Assembly: GCF_022213065.1 (NCBI RefSeq) | Contig: NZ_JAKLJA010000036.1 | Location: forward strand, 1 to 64,000 | Origin: Paraburkholderia tagetis | GTDB lineage: Bacteria; Pseudomonadota; Gammaproteobacteria; Burkholderiales; Burkholderiaceae | Reading direction: 5' to 3' | DNA length: 64,000 bases | Part shown: one piece after another, positions 52,703-61,094 of the stretch | Position numbering within the stretch: the stretch's first letter is position 1 | Layout: each line of letters begins with the position of its first letter | Program-made: the position numbers and the translations under genes | The notes under the pieces: generated by a model | Told to the model about the DNA's origin: nothing | The model's database searches: none | What the model saw: the letters and a program-made list of their open reading frames with translations, nothing else

Positions 52703-52930
52703 TCACAGCGGCAGTTCCCGCTGATACAGCGCGACACGGATCGCGTCCATCTGTTCGGGCGTGAGCCGTGAAACATCAACAGACGCGGCACGCTCGTAGA
52801 TCATCAGGCCGTACACGTCGGCGAGCGTCCGCGCCCTCGCGCATAGCGCGCCATCCTCGCCGGGTGCTTCCCGGGCGCACCAGAAGTTGATAGCCTGTTC
52901 GATTTCGGCGATGGTCAAATGGGTAGTCAT
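52703..52930 (-). CDS. DUF3717-family protein
   Basis: The 75-residue protein reads MTTHLTIAEIEQAINFWCAREAP and continues LCARARTLADVYGLMIYERA, matching the DUF3717 family of small proteins found mainly in Burkholderiales. Its function is not known. ATG at 52930 was preferred to an earlier frame start. It lies in a leftward run with the gene at 52990-53298 and the DUF932 gene. Confidence 0.75.
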   Translation of the reverse strand: MTTHLTIAEIEQAINFWCAREAPGEDGALCARARTLADVYGLMIYERAASVDVSRLTPEQMDAIRVALYQRELPL

Positions 52931-52989
52931 GTAAGCCTCACAGGCCCGCGCCAACCCCGCGCGGGCGTTGAGTGTCGGTCAGGTAATCC

Positions 52990-53298
52990 TTAGTGCAATT
53001 GTCCCCGCTGCCCGATAATCGTCGTGACGGGGGCGTAGGGCGGTACCCGGTCAAATTCTGCCAGTGCCGCACGGGCGATGGCGCGTAACTCTTCGCGGTG
53101 CATCTCAACCGGGTTGCCATCGCGGTCGAGCATGTTGGCAATGCGCCGGAGCGCATCAGCGGAATGGGCCGCCGCGTCAGCAGACAGGGCCATGCGGTGC
53201 AGTTCGGCGCGCACGATATTTCGGTCTCCATACTGCCAGACAGCCAGCAACGGCAGCAGGGTGGCGAGCCACGAAGGACGGGTGTTGAGCGTGTCCAT
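52990..53298 (-). CDS. Unknown protein of the mobile backbone
   Basis: A 102-residue protein with a short hydrophobic N-terminus (WLATLLPLLAVWQYGD) and a helical middle (AELHRMALSADAAAHSADALRRIANMLDRD). No domain recognised. It is spaced 50 bases from the DUF932 gene and 59 bases from the DUF3717 gene on the same strand, consistent with one operon. Confidence 0.6.
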   Translation of the reverse strand: MDTLNTRPSWLATLLPLLAVWQYGDRNIVRAELHRMALSADAAAHSADALRRIANMLDRDGNPVEMHREELRAIARAALAEFDRVPPYAPVTTIIGQRGQLH

Positions 53299-53348
53299 GT
53301 GATACCCCTATCGGGATGCGCCCCGACACGAAGGCCGGGGCGATCCGG

Positions 53349-54179
53349 TTAGCCGCGCAGGCGGCGCAGTTCGCTGGCCAGTACCCACAGGGCACGATTC
53401 AGGCGGATGTTCTGGTCGATACCCGTCACGGCGCGGGTTGTGGTGGCCCGACCGTTCGCGTTGCGACCGTGCAGCCCGCCGCGAATCATGTTTTCCTGCA
53501 CGCGGTTAAAGGTGGTCCAAAGATCGGGCGCGCGATCCTCAGCACGGCGAGGCGCGAGAAGCTGGCGTTCCGTGACTGGCGCAGGCTTGTCCTCGTCATA
53601 GCGCAGCATGAGTGCCGCACGGGCAAAGGCAACCTGTTCGTCCTCATCGAGCACGGTCGCCGCCATGCGTTCGCGCTGCTGGACCGTTTGCTCGAAGCTT
53701 TTCAGCACTGTGAACGCGCCTTCGACGACCTGGCCGATTACATCGCCCTTGTGCGGGATGCGGATATCGCTCAAGTCATTGCCGCACACGATCCCGTTCT
53801 GGCACGCCCAGCGGATCATTCCGGCGATCATCTGATAGCTGCTGGTCCCGTTGTGGCTGTTCAGCAGGATGACCTCATTCGCTTCGCGCGTGCCCGTGAT
53901 CTCGTCGGCGTGGCGCAGCCGGAGCAAGTGCTTCGTATATTCACGCATGCCGTCATTGCGCACGCGTGTCTGGCAGACCATGAAGGGCTGGAAGCCTTCC
54001 TTGCGCAGGGCATCAAGCACATCAACGGTTGGAATGTAGCTGTAGCGTGCCGACCGGCTTTCGTGCGCGGAGTGGGCGAGGATGGAAGGCGCAACTTCCG
54101 CGATCTGGTCATTCGTCAGCGGGCGTTCCGAGCGCAGGACAACGGCGTTATTACCAAAGCGGCTTGCAAGAGTGCTCAT
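53349..54179 (-). CDS. DUF932-family protein
   Basis: The 276-residue product matches the DUF932 family found on plasmids and phages. It shows YSYIPTVDVLDALRKEGFQPFMVCQTRVR, the LRHADEI segment, EVILLNSHNGTSSYQMIAGMIRWACQNGIVCGNDL, and a C-terminal NRALWVLASELRRL. The biochemical function is not established; a role in plasmid maintenance or transfer is often guessed. The start is ATG at 54179 with GGGGA upstream. It follows the ardB gene by 52 bases. Confidence 0.85.
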   Translation of the reverse strand: MSTLASRFGNNAVVLRSERPLTNDQIAEVAPSILAHSAHESRSARYSYIPTVDVLDALRKEGFQPFMVCQTRVRNDGMREYTKHLLRLRHADEITGTREANEVILLNSHNGTSSYQMIAGMIRWACQNGIVCGNDLSDIRIPHKGDVIGQVVEGAFTVLKSFEQTVQQRERMAATVLDEDEQVAFARAALMLRYDEDKPAPVTERQLLAPRRAEDRAPDLWTTFNRVQENMIRGGLHGRNANGRATTTRAVTGIDQNIRLNRALWVLASELRRLRG

Positions 54180-54231
54180 GCTGTTCCCCAAATGAAGGAG
54201 CAGACCCGGCCCGCAGGCCGGGGCCGGTCAG

Positions 54232-54645
54232 TTAGTCGATGGCGCGCAGGATGTTGGCGGCTTCCACGTGCTGCGTGGCGAACTGACGCAACTGGTGGAA
54301 CCGTTCAATGATGGTGTCGTCCAGCGTCTTTTCCGCGAGGTGGCAGAGCGCGAAGAGGGTCACGGTAATGCCAAAGGCATCCGCGCCCATCATGTCGCTG
54401 TAGCCGTTCAGATGCCAGCGCACATGCACGCGACCCGTCTCGGCGGGAGCCATGTAAAAGCCGCCGTTGGAGAGCGTGAAGAAGTGCCAGCGACCACCGT
54501 CGTAGCTGCGATTGAGGCGCGTGGCCCAGTCATAGACCAGCGATTCGCCAGTGACGTAGTGATGCCCGAGGTAGCGGGGCAGCACGTTCACGCGCAGTTC
54601 GCGGGGAACAACAAATGACGTGATCTTGCATTCAGTAGTACTCAC
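54232..54645 (-). CDS. ardB: ArdB-family antirestriction protein
   Basis: The 137-residue protein has the family pattern LPRYLGHHYVTGESLVYDWATRLNRSYDGG, WHFFTLSNGGFYMAP and NGYSDMMGADAFGITVTLFAL. ArdB proteins protect incoming conjugative DNA from type I restriction without mimicking DNA. The start is GTG at 54645 with GGAGG upstream. It is divergent from the ParB-like gene across an AT-rich promoter region. Presence of ardB supports transfer of this region between hosts. Confidence 0.85.
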   Translation of the reverse strand: MSTTECKITSFVVPRELRVNVLPRYLGHHYVTGESLVYDWATRLNRSYDGGRWHFFTLSNGGFYMAPAETGRVHVRWHLNGYSDMMGADAFGITVTLFALCHLAEKTLDDTIIERFHQLRQFATQHVEAANILRAID

Positions 54646-54698
54646 GGTTTGCCTCCGTTTCCGGCCTCGGCGGGGTGCCTGGCCACGCTTTTATATTA

Positions 54699-54799
54699 GG
54701 CTGTTTTGTCCGTTAATTCAAGAAATTCGTCTATTTAATTCAATTCGAATAATCTAAATTTAATCCATGGCGGCACTTGTAATAACGGCTGTTTTGTCC
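54699..54799. promoter_or_regulatory. AT-rich divergent promoter with 13-base direct repeats
   Basis: GGCTGTTTTGTCC occurs at 54699-54711 and again at 54787-54799, 88 bases apart, flanking a markedly AT-rich stretch. The region separates ardB and the ParB-like gene. The repeats could bind a shared regulator, perhaps the ParB-like protein itself, or act as iterons. Confidence 0.5.
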
Positions 54800-54854
54800 T
54801 ATTTTTAATGGATGGCCAGGCATCCGGCCGAGGCCGAAACCCGGAGAATCTTTC

Positions 54855-56900
54855 ATGAGTAAGATTGAAGCGACTGAAGCAGTCGCGCAGCGGATCGAAT
54901 ACGTTGCTTTTTCGCGGCTCATGCCCTCGCCGCTTAACGTGCGCAAGAAGTCAACTAGTGGCATTGAGGCCCTGGCCCAAACGATTCACGAAAGGGGGAT
55001 GATCCAGAATCTCGTCGTGCATGACATGAAAGGCTCTGGAAACGCGTCCAGGCTGGGCGTCTGCGCGGGCCAGCGCAGACTGGCCGCGCTCGACCTGCTG
55101 ATTGAGCAGGGGCGAATTACAAAGGATTACCAGGTGCCGGTTCTGATCGTGAGCGAAGGGGAAGCCCTGGCCGCGTCGCTGATCGAAAACCGCGAGCGCG
55201 AGGACATGCACATCGCGGACGAATGTGTGGCGTTCCGGCTGCTGACGGAGGAAGGCAGGAGCGTGGCGCATATCGCGGCGCTGTTCAAGATTCCGGAGGT
55301 GGTCGTGCGGCGCGCACTGAAAATCGCCAATCTTGCGCCGGCACTGCTGGATCTGCTGCGCGAGGACCGGCTCGACTTCGAGCAAGCCAAAGCACTCGTA
55401 TTGGCCGACGATCATGCGACCCAGGAACGCGTCTGGCACGAAGCCGTGAACGCATGGCAACGCCGCCCTGCCGAGTTGCGCGCGGCGATCACGCGCGAGG
55501 AAATCGATGCGAGGGACAGCGCCCTGGCTCGGTTCGTGGGCCTTGATGCTTACGAAGCGGCGGGCGGTCGGGTGCGCCGTGATCTCTTCAGCGCCGACGA
55601 GCACGCGGGATACATCGAGGATGCCGAACTACTGCACCGGCTCGCCACCGAGCGGCTGATCGCGCTTTCGCAGACGGTCGCGGCGGAAGGCTGGCAGTGG
55701 ACGGAATGCCGGACCCGTTACGACGCGATGGAAATCATGCGTCATGGACGCATCGCCTCGACCACACGCAAGCCGACAAAAAAGGAAGAATCCGAGCTTG
55801 CGGAACTGAGCGCCGCGCGTGACGCCGCGCAGGCGGAGCTCGATGCGTATTACGACGACGACAGCGAACCCGACGAGACACTGCAGGAGCGTCTGGAGGG
55901 GACGGCCACCGCCGCGACGTACGCCGCTGACCAGTACGCCGAGCGCTTCGAGACGTTCGATCCGGAGGCCATGAAGCAGGCCGGGGCGTTTGTTTATCTC
56001 GATGACGAGGGGCGTGTGTGCATCGAGCGTGGCCTGGTGCGCCGGGAGGCGACGCCGGGTGCGCAGGCAAGCGCGCCGCCTGTGGGCAGCGCGATGGCTA
56101 ACGCAGCACGCGCCCCGAAGGAGCGCCCCCTGCATGGCGAAAAGCTGTGCAGGCGATTGACCGCGCACCGGACCGCCGCCGTGCAGATCGAGCTTGCGCA
56201 GCAGCCGGGCGTCGCGCTTGCCGTGCTGATGCAGCGCATGATTCCGGTTGTATTCGATGACGTCTATGCGCGGTCGTACATCGACCACGCGGTGAAGATT
56301 GAACTGCACACGTCGCGCGATGCGCTGGTATCGAATGCGGACGACATGGCCGGGAGCGTGGCCTGGAAGGCACTGGAAGGCGAGCGCGCGAAGTGGGCGC
56401 GGATGCTGCCCAGGCGGGCCGAAGAACTGCTGCCCTGGCTGCTGGAACAGGGCGAGGACGTGACGTCAAATCTCTTTGCCTTCTGCGTGGCGGCCACGGT
56501 TGACGGGATCAGCAGCGCCGACCGTCCGCACGCCGTGAACGAGGTGGCCAACACGCTAGCGGTGGACCTCTCGCGTTACTGGAAACCGACGCGCGGCGGT
56601 TATTTTGCACACGTGGCGAAAGACCGGATTGCGGCGGTGGTGAGTGAGAGCGTATCGCCCCAGGTGGCGGGCGAACTGCGCGGCATGAAGAAGGACGACG
56701 CAGCAGCGGCGGCAGAGCTTCGCATGACGGACTCGGGCTGGTTGCCGGAAGTCCTGCGCAACCGCGAAGTGCCGGAGCGCGTTACGTATGGATACCGCGA
56801 GGACGCCGACGAAGAGAATGGAGCCGACGCCGGGACCGAAGCTGACGAACTATCAGAAACTCAGGCGGGTTCAAACGAGGAGGACGACGAGCCGCACTGA
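54855..56900 (+). CDS. ParB/RepB/Spo0J-type protein, large plasmid form
   Basis: The 681-residue protein has an N-terminal ParB-like nuclease/CTPase domain (about 12-110): VAFSRLMPSPLNVRKKS, LAQTIHERGMIQNLVV, GVCAGQRRLAAL and LIENREREDMH. A helix-turn-helix region (SVAHIAALFKIPEVVVRRALKIANL) follows at about 130-160. The long C-terminal part, with an acidic end, is typical of plasmid forms that act in maintenance but lack a ParA neighbour. No parA gene lies beside it. It is followed by a strong terminator. A role in plasmid or ICE partition or regulation is likely. Confidence 0.85.
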   Translation: MSKIEATEAVAQRIEYVAFSRLMPSPLNVRKKSTSGIEALAQTIHERGMIQNLVVHDMKGSGNASRLGVCAGQRRLAALDLLIEQGRITKDYQVPVLIVSEGEALAASLIENREREDMHIADECVAFRLLTEEGRSVAHIAALFKIPEVVVRRALKIANLAPALLDLLREDRLDFEQAKALVLADDHATQERVWHEAVNAWQRRPAELRAAITREEIDARDSALARFVGLDAYEAAGGRVRRDLFSADEHAGYIEDAELLHRLATERLIALSQTVAAEGWQWTECRTRYDAMEIMRHGRIASTTRKPTKKEESELAELSAARDAAQAELDAYYDDDSEPDETLQERLEGTATAATYAADQYAERFETFDPEAMKQAGAFVYLDDEGRVCIERGLVRREATPGAQASAPPVGSAMANAARAPKERPLHGEKLCRRLTAHRTAAVQIELAQQPGVALAVLMQRMIPVVFDDVYARSYIDHAVKIELHTSRDALVSNADDMAGSVAWKALEGERAKWARMLPRRAEELLPWLLEQGEDVTSNLFAFCVAATVDGISSADRPHAVNEVANTLAVDLSRYWKPTRGGYFAHVAKDRIAAVVSESVSPQVAGELRGMKKDDAAAAAELRMTDSGWLPEVLRNREVPERVTYGYREDADEENGADAGTEADELSETQAGSNEEDDEPH

Positions 56901-56948
56901 GCGGGGTTGCCCCTCAGGTCTTTGACGTCCGTTGCGCGTCGCATCACG

Positions 56949-56979
56949 ACAACCCCGCTCAGGCGGGGTTGTCTTTTTT
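56949..56979 (+). terminator. Rho-independent terminator after the ParB-like gene
   Basis: ACAACCCCGC-TCAG-GCGGGGTTGT is a perfect 10-base stem with a four-base loop followed by CTTTTTT. The stop codon of the convergent gene (complement of 56959-56961) lies in the loop, so the structure overlaps the end of that gene. Confidence 0.85.
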
Positions 56980-57618
56980 GGGCGGCACCGGATCGAAGGG
57001 GTTAGGCCAGTACTGTTTGACCTTCGCATCCGCGCGTGCGCTTCGCTGTTCAGATGTCAGCAGTCGTTTTTGTTCGCGCGTCAGGTCGGCGGTGAGCCAG
57101 TCATCGGGGAGCCTTGCGCCGACCGGCTCGATCGGGAGACGTTCGCGCACAACGGGCGGGGCGGGTACCACGTCCGGAGCGGATCTGGCGTCATTGCCAG
57201 GCGCTGGCGTGCGGGCCGTTGCCGGGTTCGGCGCGTCCTCCGCCCGGTGGGCTGCCGGGCCGGTGTCCGGGTGTGGTGCGCGGGGGTGGCGGAGCACGAT
57301 GCCACGCTCGCGCCGGAGTCTTTTGAGGGTCAGAGCGAAAGTCTGGTACGTGAAGACGAGGCCGGTCTCGGCCAGGTCCTGAATGATCGCGGTGTACCGG
57401 ACGCCTGCGCGAATGGCGCGCTCGACGCTGTCGAACACGTCGCGAAGCTGGGCGGTCTTGGACCGGCCATCCGATACCGCCGACAGGGCATCGAGGCGTT
57501 GTGCGCGTTGCGCGGCGATTTGGGCGTCCATTTGAGCGCTCGCGGGAGAGGGAACGGCGTCAGTATGTCGCGAATGATCGAAAGATGCACCATTGGTGGC
57601 CAATCTTTGATTCTCCAT
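56959..57618 (-). CDS. Unknown plasmid-type protein with possible HTH
   Basis: The 219-residue protein has a structured segment SKTAQLRDVFDSVERAIRAGVRYTAIIQDLAETGLVFTYQTFALTLKRLRRERG (about 53-106). It looks like a helical, possibly DNA-binding domain with a winged or HTH-type recognition region (YQTFALTLKRLRRERG). A Pro/Ala-rich linker and a basic C-terminus follow. Proteins of this pattern accompany plasmid partition genes. It converges on the ParB-like gene and its promoter side faces the hairpin array at 57713-57834. Function unknown. Confidence 0.65.
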   Translation of the reverse strand: MENQRLATNGASFDHSRHTDAVPSPASAQMDAQIAAQRAQRLDALSAVSDGRSKTAQLRDVFDSVERAIRAGVRYTAIIQDLAETGLVFTYQTFALTLKRLRRERGIVLRHPRAPHPDTGPAAHRAEDAPNPATARTPAPGNDARSAPDVVPAPPVVRERLPIEPVGARLPDDWLTADLTREQKRLLTSEQRSARADAKVKQYWPNPFDPVPPKKDNPA

Positions 57619-57712
57619 GCTTCGAACGCTATCCAGAAATGATCCAAAAGCGATTCATCCTGATCCAGCAATGACCTATCGTCGGGTGGTCGGCTCAAAG
57701 TCGAGGCACGAC

Positions 57713-57834
57713 GTATATGTAGACGGAAATGCTGACGCATTTCCGTCTACATATACCGTGCTCCAAGGGGATGCCCCTTGGAGAACCCGGCCGGCTCCGC
57801 CTGGCGGGGCAACATCGTGCGAAGCACGGTGTTG
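57713..57834. repeat. Array of four adjacent hairpins
   Basis: Four inverted repeats follow each other with almost no space. The first has perfect 19-base arms (57713-57731 and 57738-57756). The second is CTCCAAGGGG-ATG-CCCCTTGGAG (57761-57783). The third is GCTCCGCC-T-GGCGGGGC (57794-57810). The fourth is CAACATCGTGC-GAA-GCACGGTGTTG (57810-57834, one mismatch). The rest of the 57619-58220 gap shows no supported gene. The array could be an origin of transfer or single-strand initiation site, a recombinase site or an operator. Confidence 0.6.
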
Positions 57835-58141
57835 CGGGTATCCAACGCGAGCGCCTCTCGAACCAGCGTGAACGCCGGCCACGCGTGCAGATCGGGGCCC
57901 ATTGCAGGGCTGACCGTCAAGCGATGATTGTGTGGACATTCAACTCGGCGCGCGCAATGCGCTTGCGCATTTGAAGTGAAGAAGCACTGCGCCGCACGCT
58001 GGAATCCCGCCCCCACAAGCGCGAAGCTCGGACGTGAATTCAGCGAACTCATCAGCGTGAGGGAATAGCGCCGTGAAAGAGGCAGAAGAAAGAGGTCGTA
58101 AATATACGAATACTTATCTTAATGGTGTGATTGCGCCGCCC

Positions 58142-58196
58142 ATTTCTGGGATAAACCTGGGATCGGTCGTGCGCGGCGGGGGTGCCCTACGGGGCT
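58142..58196. repeat. Copy 2 of the 55-base repeat, flank of the IS6 remnant
   Basis: This copy matches 48864-48918 with eight differences and ends 24 bases before the start of the decayed IS6-family transposase. It may be the element's terminal region, or DNA that the element carries along. Confidence 0.5.
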
Positions 58197-58220
58197 TTGT
58201 CGCAGTAAGCGTCGGGTATC

Positions 58221-58674
58221 ATGCGCTCTGACAATACGAGGATTGGCCACTTGATTACGACTCTGAATCCAGCCTTGGCACGGGTGCTCAAGCGCTTGCA
58301 CTATCCGCTCGACGTGATCCTGACGTGCGTGCGCTGGTATGTGGCATATCCGCTGAGCCTTCGGCATCTGGAAGAGATGATGGCGGAGCGCGGAATTTCG
58401 GTCGACCATTCAACTGTGCACCGCTGGGCTATCAAAGTGTTGCCGGTCCTGGGAAAGGCTTTCGCCGCTGCAAGAAAGCCGTCGGTCGGAGCTGGCGAAT
58501 GGATGAAACGTATATCAGGGTCCGAGGCCAGTGGAAATATTTGTACCGCGCAGTCGTTGCGCCCGGATCCTGTTGAGCGGCATTGAGCTCATGCACATGA
58601 TCGCCAAGGGCCAAATGCAAGAGCGGGGCATCGGATACACTCATGCCCAGCAGTTTTACGCACTGGTAATATAA
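58221..58674 (+). pseudogene. IS6-family transposase, frameshifted and internally deleted
   Basis: The first frame has ALARVLKRLHYPLDVILTCVRWYVAYPLSLRHLEEMMAERGISVDHSTVHRWAIKVLPVLGKAF, the N-terminus of an IS6/IS26-type transposase. A frameshift near 58465 moves homology to another frame (KKAVGRSWRMDETYIRVRGQWKYLYRAV), holding the first Asp of the DDE triad. The core with the other two acidic residues is deleted. The C-terminal end reappears at about 58585-58674 as GIELMHMIAKGQMQ to AQQFYALVI. The element is dead. Confidence 0.82.
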
Positions 58675-58908
58675 GTAATCCTATTGATCTGTCGTTTGCT
58701 CGCCATCTTGTCCTTATCGCGACAAAACCATAACGCGAATCCCCGACGGTTCGTCTGGAGCAAGTCAGCCGATGAAATTCTCGCGAGCCTCGAACGGTTT
58801 TGCGCACGGGTATAAACAGCATCGGGATAAATGCCATGAACGTCAATACTGAACCGCGCCGGGAATGTAGGAGACTTTGGATCTTGGCTGTAATTGGAGA
58901 TTTGAAGT

Positions 58909-59256
58909 ATGGAAAACGAAAGCAAGGTAAGGAAGCCCACCGGGACGCGGTATTCGGATGAGGTTCGTGAGCGTGCGGTCCGAATGATCTTCGAGCACCA
59001 ACACGAATATGAGACGCAGGGGGCGGCGATCCGCTCAATCGCCTCGAAGATGGGGATGTCGCGTGAGACGCTTCGCAACTGGATCATTCAGGCTGAGCGT
59101 GATCGTGGCTAACGATCGGGGGCGACGACTGCCGAGCTGGCGCGCCTGAGGGAACTGGAGCGCGAGAATCGCGAATTGCGCACAGCCAACGAGATTCTTC
59201 GCAAGGCCTCGGCGTATTTCGCACAGGCGGAGCTCGACCGCCGATCAAAGCCATGA
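58909..59256 (+). pseudogene. IS3-family transposase OrfA with a premature stop
   Basis: OrfA has the HTH region YSDEVRERAVRMIFEHQHEYETQGAAIRSIASKMGMSRETLRNWI and the leucine-zipper-like LARLRELERENRELRTANEILRKASAYFAQAELDRR. A TAA at 59110-59112 separates them; a single base change of GAA to TAA would explain it. The reading frame then continues to 59256. Without suppression the truncated 67-residue product cannot form the OrfA zipper. The end overlaps orfB as ATGA. Confidence 0.75.
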
Positions 59257-60149
59257 TTGCGTTCATCGACGAGCATCGCGACGTCTACGGTGTCGAGCCG
59301 ATCTGCCGCCTGCTGCCGATCGCGCCGTCGACGTATTACCGGCACGCTGGACGGCGCAGCGATCCGGAGCAATGGCCAGCGCGAGCGCGTCGCGATGCTC
59401 AACTGAAGGTCCTCATCCGGGCGGTCTGGGACGAGAACTTTGGCGTGTATGGTGTGCGCAAGGTCTGGCGCCAGTTGCTGCGCGATGACGTGAAGGTCGC
59501 GCGCTGCACGGTTGCGCGCCTGATGAAGGCGATGGGCCTCGAAGGTGTGCGGCGTGGGCGCCGGATCAGGACAACGCAGCGCGACGATGCGGTGCCGTGC
59601 CCGCTGGACCGGGTCAAACGTCAGTTCCGGGCCGATCGGCCCAACGCGCTGTGGGTCGCGGATTTTACCTATTGCTGGACATGGTCTGGCTTTGTGTATG
59701 TGGCCTTCGTGACCGATGTGTTTGCACGGCGTATCGTCGGTTGGCGCGTGTCAGCCTCGATGCAAACTGACTTCGTGCTGGACGCGCTGAACCAGGCGTT
59801 ACATGATCGCCAGCCGCCGCCCGGGCTCATCCATCATAGCGATCACGGGTCGCAATATCTCAGCATTCGGTACACCGAACGTTTGGTGGATGCGGGCGTT
59901 CAACCGTTAGCCGGAAGCGTTGGCGATTCGTACGACAATGCGCTGGCCGAGACGATCAATGGACTGTACAAGGCCGAAGTCGTGCATCGGCGCTCATGGC
60001 GTACGCTCCAGGATTTCGAACTTGTAACGCTCGAATGGGTTCACTGGTACAACCACCATCGGTTGCTCAGCCCGCTTGGGTACGTGTCGCCGGCAGAAGC
60101 AGAGGAGGTCTACAATCGGAACCTGGCGCTCTCCGCTCGCGCGGCGTAG
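59253..60149 (+). CDS. IS3-family transposase OrfB
   Basis: The 298-residue catalytic subunit has the N-terminal HTH_21 region (IAFIDEHRDVYGVEPICRLLPIAPSTYY) and the rve integrase core. The DDE residues are visible: Asp in LWVADFTYC, Asp in IHHSDHGSQY, and Glu in DNALAETINGLYKAE. The frame is intact. In IS3 elements OrfB acts as a fusion with OrfA made by programmed frameshifting, so the orfA stop probably disables this copy. Confidence 0.92.
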   Translation: MIAFIDEHRDVYGVEPICRLLPIAPSTYYRHAGRRSDPEQWPARARRDAQLKVLIRAVWDENFGVYGVRKVWRQLLRDDVKVARCTVARLMKAMGLEGVRRGRRIRTTQRDDAVPCPLDRVKRQFRADRPNALWVADFTYCWTWSGFVYVAFVTDVFARRIVGWRVSASMQTDFVLDALNQALHDRQPPPGLIHHSDHGSQYLSIRYTERLVDAGVQPLAGSVGDSYDNALAETINGLYKAEVVHRRSWRTLQDFELVTLEWVHWYNHHRLLSPLGYVSPAEAEEVYNRNLALSARAA

Positions 60150-60185
60150 CGCCAAACTCGGCGGTCTCCGACAAACCCGGCGCGG

Positions 60186-60272
60186 TTCATTTGCGTGTGC
60201 GCCGGGCGCGTCGCCGGGGTGAAGGGCATCGAGGACCATCTCGGCTATCCGACGTATTTTGCTCCGCTGTGA
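60186..60272 (+). pseudogene. C-terminal fragment of an unidentified gene
   Basis: Just right of the IS3 end, a frame reads FICVCAGRVAGVKGIEDHLGYPTYFAPL and stops. The GRVAGVKGIEDHL pattern resembles the end of a BON domain or similar small domain. The 5' part is gone, which suggests that the IS3 element or an earlier event cut the gene. Confidence 0.35.
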
Positions 60273-60305
60273 TCCGGGGGAGCCGGGCTACGCAGTGACT
60301 ACCGC

Positions 60306-61019
60306 CTAGAGTTCGTGCAAGACGGCGCCAGAGAAGTAATAGATGTTCTCGTGCTTGAATCCATGGCGGCCGCCCTTGACGCGAATCTGCGGTTCGAGGG
60401 TGAACAGTCCCGCCTCCCCGAGCGTGCGGGTGATGTTCGGGGCGATGAAGTCGAGCGCGCTCATATCGGCCTGCACACTGTGGCCGAGATAGTCGAGCAA
60501 TTCGCATTCGAGCCGGTCGGTGGCGTCCTTCACCATCGCGTAGAGCTCGTCGAAACGCAGATCGGGCGTCGCCACACGCCGAAGCAGGGCGTGCAGCGAT
60601 GCCTGGGCGTGAGCGCCCGCGAGAAATTCATCGTCGCGGTGCGGTGCGCGCCGCACCTGTCCGTCTTCGATAAAGTAAGTGCGCGCGAGATCGCCACAAT
60701 AGCCATTCATGGCCGGATTGAGGTCGATGGTCAGCACGTCGTGGTGTTTGAGCGGCGCGTTATCGGGCACGTAGGCCTCGCGCGAAATGGCGAGACAGGT
60801 ATGCTCGCCGGCCAGCACGAGCGCAGGCAATGCGCGATACCAGTAATCGTCCACGCCCGCCGCGCGCTGTAGCGCGTCGCACTGGCGCACGAGATCGATC
60901 TCGCTGACGCCCGGCGCGATGAAGCGCACGATGTCGTCGAGCGTCCGGCGCGCGGCGTCCTGCACCTTGCGATAGCCGGAGAGACTGGCGGCCGCATCGC
61001 GATGTTCCGTATTCGACAT
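60306..61019 (-). CDS. M24-family metallopeptidase (Xaa-Pro aminopeptidase-like)
   Basis: The 237-residue pita-bread enzyme has the expected metal ligands: Asp in LTIDLNP, Asp in CGDLARTYF, His in LLDYLGHSVQ, Glu in LFTLEPQI and Glu in FKHENIYYF. It lacks an N-terminal domain, as in methionine aminopeptidase-sized forms. Such enzymes remove N-terminal residues or hydrolyse related amidino substrates. It is encoded 75 bases downstream of an amino acid permease gene on the same strand, which suggests joint use of a peptide-derived or amino-acid-like compound. Confidence 0.88.
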   Translation of the reverse strand: MSNTEHRDAAASLSGYRKVQDAARRTLDDIVRFIAPGVSEIDLVRQCDALQRAAGVDDYWYRALPALVLAGEHTCLAISREAYVPDNAPLKHHDVLTIDLNPAMNGYCGDLARTYFIEDGQVRRAPHRDDEFLAGAHAQASLHALLRRVATPDLRFDELYAMVKDATDRLECELLDYLGHSVQADMSALDFIAPNITRTLGEAGLFTLEPQIRVKGGRHGFKHENIYYFSGAVLHEL

Positions 61020-61094
61020 GAAAAATCCTTCCCGGTTGAATGCGATCGGTCAGCCGCCGACACCGCGCTTGCGCCCGATGCCGGCGGAAGGCGC

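Larger units (their letters stand above)
58866..60173 (+). mobile_element. IS3-family insertion sequence
   Basis: Orf A and Orf B of an IS3-type transposase lie between short imperfect terminal inverted repeats: TGTAGGAGAC at 58866-58875 and its inverse GTCTCCGACA at 60164-60173, with one mismatch. The length of about 1.31 kb is normal. I see no clear 3-base target duplication at the two edges. A stop codon interrupts orfA. Confidence 0.75.

Noticed and set aside
52392..52706. 104-codon minus-strand frame
   Set aside because: Arg/Pro-rich chance frame in very GC-rich DNA without motif or ribosome binding site.
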